This document shows, piece by piece, positions 1-5,796 of a DNA stretch of 5,846 nucleotides. The stretch is from UBA10183 sp041653835 (GTDB lineage Bacteria; Omnitrophota; Gorgyraeia; Gorgyraeales; Gorgyraeaceae): assembly GCA_041653835.1 (NCBI GenBank), contig JBAZEP010000063.1:1-5846 (forward strand), given 5' to 3'. The notes beneath the pieces were generated by a model, which was given only the letters and a program-made list of their open reading frames with translations, had not been told where the DNA came from and made no database searches. Each line of letters opens with the position of its first letter. Within the stretch, counting starts at the first letter, position 1. The translations under genes were made by a program, and so were the position numbers.

Positions 1-1
1 G

Positions 2-85
2 AAATTTATGAAAAAATTAGATCAAGAAAAGCTGTTTCCATGGGCAAGAAAAATAGTTCGCGGTATCTTTTCCAGTGGCGCGTGA
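2..85 (+). CDS. Possible 3' end of an upstream gene (partial)
   Basis: A frame open from the window edge ends at TGA 83-85. It reads as a plausible protein C-terminus: charged, then LFPWARKIVRGIF, then a short small-residue tail (SSGA). The stop overlaps a GTG codon (82-84) in the hydrolase frame as GTGA, the 4-nt overlap style also seen at 2632-2635. That is the main reason to regard it as the end of an upstream operon gene. The family cannot be recognised from about 27 residues. Alternatively it could be a 25-codon peptide from ATG 8, or simply a chance open frame, because the hydrolase frame is also open to the edge. Confidence 0.4.
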   Translation, partial: KFMKKLDQEKLFPWARKIVRGIFSSGA

Positions 86-966
86 GAGCGGAGCGCGATA
101 TTTACAGTAATTATATTAAATCCATAATCGCGTCAGTGTTCGAAGGAAAATTTCAGGAAACAGAGCCCGTAAAGATTTGCGATACTACCGGCAGCCTTCC
201 TGACGGAACAAGGCCCTGTACCGTTGGCGATAGTGAACGTAATCGTTTTGTGATGACCGAGGATGGGAAACGCATAGCCTTTTCTCATATTAAAGGAGGA
301 TTTTCCAAGGTTGTCATTGTCGCGCATGGTTTTTATAACAATAAAGATACGGTCCTATTCAGAGGGATAGCTGACGCGTTCAGTAAAGAGTACGATGTTA
401 TCATGTTCGATTTTCGAGGGCATGGCAAGAGCGGAGACGTATTTACGTGGACAGCGCATGAACAAAAAGACTTGAGGGCGATCATCGCCTACGCGAAAGA
501 AAATCACTACGCGAAGATCGGCGTGATCGGATTTTCGTTCGGCGCTGCGATCGCGTTGATTGAAGCGAGTTTTCATCAGGACATCGACAGCATGATAGCT
601 GTCAGCGCTCCGGCAGATTTAGAGAGCATCAATTGCCATTTTTGGGAAAAAGAGATGCGGAAAGATCTTATGCTCAATTGCGGGATCAAGGGGCATGGTA
701 AGGGTGTCAGGCCGGGCAATCTGTTTTTACAAAAGATCCGGCCGCGCGATATAGTTGATAAGATATCGCCTATGCCGGTCCTTTTTCTTCACGGTGAAAA
801 AGACTGGCTCATTAAGCCAAGCCATAGCCGGCGTTTATTTGAAAGAGCAAAGCCTCCCAAAGCCCTGGCAATCATTAAAGATGGCGGCCATGCGGAAAGG
901 ATGTTTGATGTTTTCCCGGACCAATTTATGAAAATATGCTTAGATAGATTCCGGGAAACTTTATGA
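40..966 (+). CDS. Alpha/beta hydrolase (serine hydrolase, S33/hydrolase_4-like), cytoplasmic
   Basis: This is a single-domain alpha/beta-hydrolase-fold enzyme, probably an esterase, lipase or acyl hydrolase; the substrate cannot be told. Counting from ATG 40 (308 aa), the fold begins near residue 70 (FVMTEDGKRIAFSHIKGG). The oxyanion-hole HG motif is at 96-97 (VAHGFYNN) and DFRGHGKSG at 124-132. The nucleophile elbow is GFSFG with Ser166, Asp255 lies in LHGEKDWLI, and His284 in GGHAE, so the triad is complete. No signal peptide or membrane segment is visible. Residues 1-65 are charged and outside the usual fold. The frame is open without a stop to base 1, so the true start is unsure: ATG 40 lacks a strong ribosome site, and GTG 82 would give 294 aa with a GTGA overlap with the upstream gene. 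Its stop (964-966) is directly followed by the kinase gene. Confidence 0.85.
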   Translation: MGKKNSSRYLFQWRVRAERDIYSNYIKSIIASVFEGKFQETEPVKICDTTGSLPDGTRPCTVGDSERNRFVMTEDGKRIAFSHIKGGFSKVVIVAHGFYNNKDTVLFRGIADAFSKEYDVIMFDFRGHGKSGDVFTWTAHEQKDLRAIIAYAKENHYAKIGVIGFSFGAAIALIEASFHQDIDSMIAVSAPADLESINCHFWEKEMRKDLMLNCGIKGHGKGVRPGNLFLQKIRPRDIVDKISPMPVLFLHGEKDWLIKPSHSRRLFERAKPPKALAIIKDGGHAERMFDVFPDQFMKICLDRFRETL

Positions 967-968
967 GG
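965..968 (+). promoter_or_regulatory. Ribosome binding site fixing a TTG start
   Basis: GAGG at 965-968 overlaps the hydrolase stop codon and lies 7 nt before TTG 976. The next in-frame ATG is only at 1057, after a lysine/arginine-rich stretch that reads as coding. The site therefore supports initiation at TTG and translational coupling to the preceding gene. Confidence 0.6.
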
Positions 969-975
969 CGAAGTC

Positions 976-2256
976 TTGAAAGATAAAAAGAAAAGCAAAG
1001 TATTGTTTAAAGGGAAAATCCGAGATCAGGTAGAAGCCCGCACCGCAGCGGAAAGAATGATCATTAAACAGCTTCACCAGGAAATTGAACAGCGTAAGAT
1101 AACAGAGCAAATAGCTCAGGATGCCCGCAACTATGCCGAGAGTATCATCAACACCGTACGTGAATCCTTAATAGCTTTAGATCAGGATTTGAGAGTGGTT
1201 TCTGTCAGCCGCTCTTTCTATGACGTTTTTAAGGTAAAGCCTGAAGAAACTGTGGGGCAGCTTATTTATGATCTTGGCAATAAACAGTGGAATATCCCCA
1301 AACTGCGGGAACTGCTGGAAACCATCCTTCCTAAAAAGACAACCTTTGATAACTATGAGGTTGAACATAATTTTGCTGTCATCGGCAGGCGTATAATGCT
1401 TTTGAATGCCCGTCAAATTGAGAGAGTACTGGGTAAAGAGCGTATTATTCTTCTGGCTATCGAGGACATTACCGAGCGCAGGGAGATAGAAAAAGGCCTG
1501 GAAAAAGCCCATAAAGAGTTACAAGAGTTGGCCGCCGAGTTAAAACGTACCACCAGGGCAAAATCCGAGTTCCTGGCTAACATGTCGCATGAGCTCAGGA
1601 CCCCGCTTAACTCCATTAATGGTTTCTCCGAGATATTATACGATGAGACTTTCGGGCCGCTTAATGAGAAGCAGAAAAAATACGTTGAGTATGTTTTAAC
1701 CAGCGGAAAACATCTTCTCTTGCTGATCAATCAGATACTTGATATGTCAAAAGTTGAAGCCGGGAAGATGAAGTTGTCTTTATCCAGCTTACCCATGAAA
1801 AGCCTGTTAAATGATATTTCGCTGTTGGTAGCGGACATGGTCAGTAAAAAGAAGCTTCAAATGTTGCTTGAAATAGCCGAAGATCTGCCGAATATCGAAG
1901 CGGACGAGCTCAAAGTAAAAGAGATACTTTATAACCTGCTTTCAAACGCGGTTAAATTTACTCCCGAGGGCGGCAAGATCGGTATGCAGGCTAAAAGAGT
2001 TGATTCCGGGATAGAAATGGTGGTCTGGGATACCGGGGACGGTATCGCGCCTGAGAACATGGGAAAAATATTTGAAGGATTTTTTCGTGTCGATACCCCA
2101 TATTCCAGGGTGACTGAAGGGACCGGGCTCGGTTTGCCGCTTTCTAAAAAGCTGGTTGAACTGCACGGCGGTAAGTTTTCCGTAGTGTCAGAGGGGCTGA
2201 ATAAAGGCACACAGGTCAGGTTTACTTTACCGATTATATCCAGAAAGGCGGTGTGA
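976..2256 (+). CDS. Soluble PAS-domain sensor histidine kinase
   Basis: This protein autophosphorylates on histidine and passes the phosphate to a receiver Asp, most likely that of one of the next two genes. It has 426 aa and a TTG start. Residues 1-50 are a basic, charged, probably coiled-coil lead-in. A PAS domain spans about 52-165 (SIINTVRESLIALDQDLRVVS, closing with EDITERRE), of the type often found with CheR/kinase fusions. A coiled coil lies at about 168-198. The HisKA H box is SHELRTPLN with His205. The HATPase N box is LLSNAVKFTPEGG (321-333), the G1 box DTGDGIAPE (352-360), the F box FEGFF (366-370), and the G2 box GTGLGLPLS (382-390). All catalytic boxes are intact. No transmembrane segment or signal peptide is seen, so it should sense a cytoplasmic cue through PAS. 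Its stop is 1 nt before the next start, implying coupled translation. The ligand is unknown. Confidence 0.93.
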   Translation: MKDKKKSKVLFKGKIRDQVEARTAAERMIIKQLHQEIEQRKITEQIAQDARNYAESIINTVRESLIALDQDLRVVSVSRSFYDVFKVKPEETVGQLIYDLGNKQWNIPKLRELLETILPKKTTFDNYEVEHNFAVIGRRIMLLNARQIERVLGKERIILLAIEDITERREIEKGLEKAHKELQELAAELKRTTRAKSEFLANMSHELRTPLNSINGFSEILYDETFGPLNEKQKKYVEYVLTSGKHLLLLINQILDMSKVEAGKMKLSLSSLPMKSLLNDISLLVADMVSKKKLQMLLEIAEDLPNIEADELKVKEILYNLLSNAVKFTPEGGKIGMQAKRVDSGIEMVVWDTGDGIAPENMGKIFEGFFRVDTPYSRVTEGTGLGLPLSKKLVELHGGKFSVVSEGLNKGTQVRFTLPIISRKAV

Positions 2257-2257
2257 G

Positions 2258-2635
2258 ATGGGTAAGAGAGCCTTAGTTGTAGACGATAACGCGAAAAATC
2301 TTTTGCTGGAAAAAGATCTTTTGGAGGTTAGCGGCTTTGAAGTGCTTGAAGCTGAAAATGCCGCCGCTGGGATTGCCATTGCCAGGAAAGAAAAACCGGA
2401 TATTATAATCATGGATGTGCGGCTCCCGGACATGCGCGGCAGCGAAGCCGCCAGGATATTGCGCCAGGACAAAGAGACAAGTGATATCCCTATTGTTTTT
2501 GTGACCGCTTCTGTAATGGCGGAAGGCAGAGAAGAGATAAAACCCATAACTAACAGCGCTTTTATAGGCAAGCCGATAAATACGCGCACCTTCGCGAAAG
2601 AAATAAGTCAATTTATTAAGGGAGATAGAGGATGA
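2258..2635 (+). CDS. Stand-alone response regulator receiver (DivK/CheY-like)
   Basis: A single receiver domain (125 aa) with no output module. The acidic pocket is Asp9-Asp10 (VVDD), the phosphoacceptor is Asp53 in IIMDVRLPDMRG, the switch Thr is Thr83 (FVTAS), and the conserved Lys is Lys105 in IGKPI. All residues needed for phosphorylation are present. The PDIIIMDVRLPDM/GSEAARILR pattern resembles DivK-type and PleD-type receivers. The gene starts 1 nt after the kinase stop and its own stop overlaps the next start as ATGA, so the three signalling genes are probably translated together. The likely role (inference) is to accept phosphate from the adjacent kinase and act by protein contact or shuttle phosphate onward. 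The loop after Thr83 (MAEGREEIKPITNS) is slightly shortened relative to canonical receivers. Confidence 0.93.
   Translation: MGKRALVVDDNAKNLLLEKDLLEVSGFEVLEAENAAAGIAIARKEKPDIIIMDVRLPDMRGSEAARILRQDKETSDIPIVFVTASVMAEGREEIKPITNSAFIGKPINTRTFAKEISQFIKGDRG
2618..2624 (+). promoter_or_regulatory. Ribosome binding site for the receiver-PAS-DHp gene
   Basis: AAGGGAG lies 7 nt before ATG 2632, inside the end of the preceding receiver gene. It supports the start used in the ATGA overlap. Confidence 0.6.
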
Positions 2636-3603
2636 AAGACAAGCCGGTAATTTTAGTTGTTGATGATCAGTTCCAAAATATAGAACTTCTCGAAGCGTAT
2701 CTTATCCCGCAGGGTTATGAAATTGTCAGGGCCGCGAGCGGCGAAGAAGCTCTGAAAGAACTTTCCGGCAGTCAGATCGATCTGGTTCTGTTGGACATAA
2801 TGATGCCCAGAATGTCCGGCTTGGAAGTGTTGGAAAAATTGCGCGCCGATGAAAAGACAAAGCTTATCCCTGTGGTGATGGTAACCGCGCTTAAAGATAC
2901 CGAAGACAAGATAAAAGCCCTTGAGGCAGGATGCGATGATTTTATTTCCAAGCCTTTTGATAAGGTTGAACTATTAGCGAGAGTCAAGTCTATACTCAAG
3001 ATAAGCCATTATCTGCGGCAGTTAGATGAAAAAGAGAAATTTAAGGCAGTGGTTGATAAAATAAGCGATGGCATCGCTGTCTGCGGCCCGGATTATCTGA
3101 TCAAAGACAACAATGCCGCGATCTTAAAGTATTTAAATATTGCTGATCCGGCGGATGTTAATTTAGTAGAAACGCTGTTCAAAGATTATTCTGTTTCTAT
3201 AAAAAAAGAAGCTCTTATGGACCTTACGATCACGCATAAAACATTTGATATCGCGCGCGAAGGAACAGGAACCATAGAGGCGTTATATTTAGAGGCAAGT
3301 TTAGACGCGGTAAAAAATTCCTCCGGAGAGCTATTAAGCGTTGTTTTTATTTTGCGTGATGTTACCGCGGCGCGCAGAGAAGAACTTATAAAGCAGGATT
3401 CTTTAGCCCTTATTTCGCATCAATTGAGTATACCGTTGGGAGTGATTAGCGGAAAAATAACATTACTTCAGGGTGGATCATATGGCCCTCTTAATGAGGA
3501 GCAAAAAAAAGCGATTGATACCGTCTCCAAACAATCTTTTTTGCTTATATCAATAGTGGAGAAACTGCTTGGGTTTACTATAGTACGCGGCCGCTCCTCA
3601 TGA
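2632..3603 (+). CDS. Receiver-PAS-DHp protein lacking a kinase ATPase domain
   Basis: The protein has 323 aa. The N-terminal receiver (about 5-122) is complete: Asp11-Asp12, phosphoacceptor Asp55 in LVLLDIMMPRMSG, Thr85 (MVTA) and Lys107 (FISKPFD). A linker helix (123-138) leads to a PAS-like domain (about 139-247), whose end is FILRDVTAARRE. A HisKA-like dimerisation region (about 255-316) carries SHQLSIPL with His263. The protein stops at 323 just after the second DHp helix, with no N, G1, F or G2 boxes. The DNA that follows already encodes an unrelated exported protein, so no decayed ATPase remains. GPLNEEQKK begins 22 residues after His263, exactly as GPLNEKQKK does after His205 of the neighbouring kinase, so the two DHp regions are close relatives. 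In the H box the usual Glu is Gln (also seen in active kinases) and the +4 Thr is Ile, which should harm phosphatase activity. It may act as a phosphotransfer scaffold or a partner of the upstream kinase (inference). Confidence 0.88.
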   Translation: MKDKPVILVVDDQFQNIELLEAYLIPQGYEIVRAASGEEALKELSGSQIDLVLLDIMMPRMSGLEVLEKLRADEKTKLIPVVMVTALKDTEDKIKALEAGCDDFISKPFDKVELLARVKSILKISHYLRQLDEKEKFKAVVDKISDGIAVCGPDYLIKDNNAAILKYLNIADPADVNLVETLFKDYSVSIKKEALMDLTITHKTFDIAREGTGTIEALYLEASLDAVKNSSGELLSVVFILRDVTAARREELIKQDSLALISHQLSIPLGVISGKITLLQGGSYGPLNEEQKKAIDTVSKQSFLLISIVEKLLGFTIVRGRSS

Positions 3604-3608
3604 TATAT

Positions 3609-3615
3609 AAAGGGA
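3609..3615 (+). promoter_or_regulatory. Ribosome binding site deciding the start at 3621
   Basis: AAAGGGA is 5 nt before ATG 3621. The earlier in-frame ATG at 3600 has no ribosome site and would add seven residues in front of a typical signal peptide. Confidence 0.6.
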
Positions 3616-3620
3616 ACTTT

Positions 3621-4313
3621 ATGAAGATCAATAAGATGCTTATTATATCAGCGATAGTTTTGATGAGCTTTGCAGGTAACGGCCTATTGAAGGGAGAAAC
3701 GGGCACCCATGATTATGCCGGAGAGAACATCCTGTATCTTATAAGCCCTTTTGGAAGAGTCGAATACAATGATCTTGGGGTGGTTGAACTGGAAGGCATA
3801 AAGGCGAACCTGATAAAGTTTGAAGCGAAAGTATTATTCTTTCACGATACTGAAAAAATCTATAGCGACCCGGAAAGCTTATTGCCATATAAGGTAGAAC
3901 GCGATATTTCCGGGATAGGCGGGAAAGAATATATAATAGAAGAATATGACCAGGAGAAATTTATAGTCACTATAAGAAAATTTAAATCCGGTAAGCAGGT
4001 AAGTGAACAGGTGATCAAAGCAAATGAGCCGATCCAGAATGTTATCCTGCTTCCTCTTTATCTGCGCAAAAGGTCTGACCTTGAAATAGGCTGGCGTTTT
4101 ACCGCGAAAGTCGTTCCGGCCGAATTTGAATTAGAATTAGTCTCGATAGATGAAATAAAAGTCCCAGCCGGCAGATTCCATGCTTACCATTTTAAAAGTA
4201 TCCCGGATAAGTTTGAGATCTGGATCAACAGAGATACTCCGCGAGTTCCGCTTAGAATAAAAGGCAAAGGTTATTACTTGCTGATGAAAAAATACAGCTC
4301 CCATACCGATTAA
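3621..4313 (+). CDS. Exported DUF3108-like protein
   Basis: The protein has 230 aa from ATG 3621. An N-terminal signal peptide is clear: basic MKINK, hydrophobic core at about 6-19 (MLIISAIVLMSFAG), probable cleavage near 20-30. There is no lipobox cysteine. The mature part is predicted mostly beta strand. It matches the DUF3108 pattern by eye: an opening strand pair with FGRVEYNDLGVVELEG (44-59), a PLYLRKR...LEIGWRF section (145-160), then VPAGRFHAYHF (181-191) and a closing WINRDTPRVPLRI (201-213). DUF3108 members are periplasmic or envelope proteins with no established biochemical function. An open reading start also exists at ATG 3600, overlapping the preceding stop as ATGA, but it lacks a ribosome site. 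The gene follows the phosphorelay genes without any terminator, and 36 nt separate it from the next gene, so it looks co-transcribed. The family call rests on motif recollection. Confidence 0.75.
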   Translation: MKINKMLIISAIVLMSFAGNGLLKGETGTHDYAGENILYLISPFGRVEYNDLGVVELEGIKANLIKFEAKVLFFHDTEKIYSDPESLLPYKVERDISGIGGKEYIIEEYDQEKFIVTIRKFKSGKQVSEQVIKANEPIQNVILLPLYLRKRSDLEIGWRFTAKVVPAEFELELVSIDEIKVPAGRFHAYHFKSIPDKFEIWINRDTPRVPLRIKGKGYYLLMKKYSSHTD

Positions 4314-4330
4314 AAAACATAAAAGACACA

Positions 4331-4337
4331 GGAGAGG
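4331..4337 (+). promoter_or_regulatory. Ribosome binding site for a GTG start
   Basis: GGAGAGG lies 12 nt upstream of GTG 4350, slightly far but the strongest such site nearby. The TTG at 4348 is followed at once by a stop, and the next in-frame ATG (4371) would cut into the membrane segment. GTG 4350 is therefore preferred. Confidence 0.5.
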
Positions 4338-4349
4338 ACGGGCCCGGTT

Positions 4350-5336
4350 GTGATCTATGAATTGGCCTTAATGGCGATTGGAATTTTTTTATTGGCGATT
4401 TTGTTACTATTTGTTGGTTTTCTTTTTGTAAAACCGATCCGCACCCTTCATCTGGTTTCAAAAATTAACCCATCCCGTAGTTATCAGGAGAGCCTCAGGC
4501 GTATTAATGATTTACGTATTCTCGATGGGGAGGATGTGGCCCCGGACGGGCGCCTTATTTTTTTGACACACGGGGACAAAACGCAGAACGCGATTGTATT
4601 CTTCCACGGGGGCACTAACAGTCCCAGGCAATTTGAAACGCTGGGGAGGATTTTTTATGAAAAGGGATATAACGTATTGATTCCTCGGATCCCTCACCAC
4701 GGCCTTAAGGACCGGATGACCGAATCTTCCGCCAGGCTTACCGCTTTGGAGCTGACCAAATTGTGCGACGAATCCATGGATATTGCCCAAGGGCTGGGTA
4801 AACATGTTTCGGTCGTTGGCTTATCCATGGGCGCGAACATGGCCGGCTGGATCGCGCAAAACAGAAGCGATGTCGATAAAGCTGTTGTAATAGCTCCATT
4901 TTGGGGATGGAAGGAGTTACCGGTTGGTCTTTTAAAGCCGGCTATCAACCTCTTATCCGCTTTACCTAATATATTCCTGTGGTGGGATAAAAAGGAAAAG
5001 ACGGCGCTCGCAGGGCCCGCGTCCGCCTATTACCGGTTTTCGACCAGGGGTTTGGCACAGATCATGCTCCTTGGCTGGTTAATCATTAAAGAAGCCGGGA
5101 GTTTTGCGCCGAAAACTAGGACAATAGTTGTTATTACAAATGCGCTGGATGATTCGGTAAATGAGAATATTTTCAATAGGGTTATTGATGACTGGCAGGG
5201 ACACATCGGCGTTAAGATAACACGTTTTCAGTTTGATAAAAGTTTTGGTGTTTTACACGATCTAATCGACCCGGAGCAGCCTTATCAGAAGACCGCGGTG
5301 GTTTATCCCAAGCTTATAGAGTTGATAGAGAGTTAA
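4350..5336 (+). CDS. Membrane-anchored alpha/beta hydrolase
   Basis: The protein has 328 aa and a GTG start. Residues 4-27 form one strong hydrophobic helix (LALMAIGIFLLAILLLFVGF), followed by KPIRTLH, suggesting a signal anchor rather than a cleaved signal; no cleavage motif is obvious. The alpha/beta hydrolase fold starts near residue 80. The oxyanion-hole HGG is at 86-88 (FFHGGTN), IPRIPHHG at 111-118, and the nucleophile elbow is GLSMG with Ser159. The acid is Asp267 or Asp268 in TNALDDSV, and the base is His303 in GVLHDLID. The triad is thus complete and an esterase, lipase or acyltransferase-like hydrolase is likely; the substrate is unknown. A hydrophobic, Trp-rich stretch (about 184-245: FWGWKEL, FLWWDK, MLLGWLII) fits a lid or membrane-contacting cap, as expected for a lipid substrate (inference). 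It is only distantly similar to the hydrolase at 40-966, so it is not a recent duplicate. Confidence 0.85.
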   Translation: MIYELALMAIGIFLLAILLLFVGFLFVKPIRTLHLVSKINPSRSYQESLRRINDLRILDGEDVAPDGRLIFLTHGDKTQNAIVFFHGGTNSPRQFETLGRIFYEKGYNVLIPRIPHHGLKDRMTESSARLTALELTKLCDESMDIAQGLGKHVSVVGLSMGANMAGWIAQNRSDVDKAVVIAPFWGWKELPVGLLKPAINLLSALPNIFLWWDKKEKTALAGPASAYYRFSTRGLAQIMLLGWLIIKEAGSFAPKTRTIVVITNALDDSVNENIFNRVIDDWQGHIGVKITRFQFDKSFGVLHDLIDPEQPYQKTAVVYPKLIELIES

Positions 5337-5357
5337 GATCGTTACACCCAGGTACAA

Positions 5358-5385
5358 TTGATTTTGTTCTGGCAGACTATATAAT
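5358..5385 (+). promoter_or_regulatory. Predicted sigma70-type promoter
   Basis: A perfect TATAAT (-10) sits at 5380-5385. TTGATT at 5358-5363 matches four of six -35 bases, with a 16-nt spacer. Transcription would begin about 5392, leaving a very short leader before ATG 5407. This lies in the only sizeable intergenic gap (5337-5406) in the window. No terminator hairpin precedes it, so upstream read-through is also possible. Confidence 0.6.
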
Positions 5386-5406
5386 AGAGTTAGAGAGAAG
5401 GGTACT

Positions 5407-5796
5407 ATGGATAAGGCTGGAAAACTCATACTTGGCGTTATGGTTATCTTTATGGCACTGCCGCTCTATGGCGCCGATAATATATTAGAGATAAAAGACA
5501 CGGCAGCTGCCCCGGTCCTTTACTATCCGTTACCAATATATATAACAAATCGCGCTGAAGATATAAGTTTTTCTGAGTGGGTAAATATCGTAAAAAGAGA
5601 TACAAAAGATGATACCGACGCGCTGCGGGAAGAGTGGAAACAGGCGCTGAGGGTTGATATCTTCTTTGCGCACTTTAAAGCAAAAGAAATAGCGCATAAA
5701 ATAGAAGAAAAAAGCAAGTTCAAGTTATTTAATATGCGCGGCAGGGCAAAGATCAAACAGGATTCAGCTACCTATACTTTCAGTCATAAGTTCTAA
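5407..5796 (+). CDS. Small exported protein of unknown family
   Basis: The protein has 129 aa, and I do not recognise the family. A signal peptide is evident: basic MDKAGK, core LILGVMVIFMALPL (7-20), and an Ala cleavage context at YGA|DN (after residue 23). The mature chain is about 106 aa. It has a Tyr/Pro-rich start (PVLYYPLPIYI, 36-46) and a strongly charged, mostly helical middle (about 55-103, including SEWVNIVKRD, ALREEWKQAL and HKIEEKSK). The tail is basic and probably beta (MRGRAKIKQ, TYTFSHKF), ending in Phe. There are no cysteines. AAGGG at 5398-5402, 4 nt upstream, serves the ATG, and the promoter at 5358-5385 suggests it is expressed independently of the operon before it. A terminal strand ending in Phe recalls outer-membrane protein tails, but one strand is not evidence of a barrel. 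The gene is supported by its start signals, signal peptide and promoter. Confidence 0.75.
   Translation: MDKAGKLILGVMVIFMALPLYGADNILEIKDTAAAPVLYYPLPIYITNRAEDISFSEWVNIVKRDTKDDTDALREEWKQALRVDIFFAHFKAKEIAHKIEEKSKFKLFNMRGRAKIKQDSATYTFSHKF

Noticed and set aside
1177..1730. Long minus-strand open frames opposite the histidine kinase
   Set aside because: They are antisense to the PAS and HisKA regions, which have clear family motifs; composition is typical of reverse-frame shadows.
2227..2589. A 120-codon open frame on the minus strand opposite the DivK-like receiver
   Set aside because: It lies wholly antisense to genes with intact conserved motifs, its translation is Ser/Leu-rich without recognisable domains, and it has no ribosome site in context. 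It is a shadow of the + strand coding pattern.
3600..3620. ATG 3600 as the start of the exported DUF3108-like protein
   Set aside because: It overlaps the previous stop as ATGA, but no ribosome site precedes it. ATG 3621 has AAAGGGA in front and begins a normal signal peptide.
3540..3620. A frameshift that removed a HATPase domain from the receiver-PAS-DHp gene
   Set aside because: No N, G1 or G2 box appears in any frame downstream. The next gene starts at once with a good signal peptide, so a simple frameshift does not explain the missing domain.
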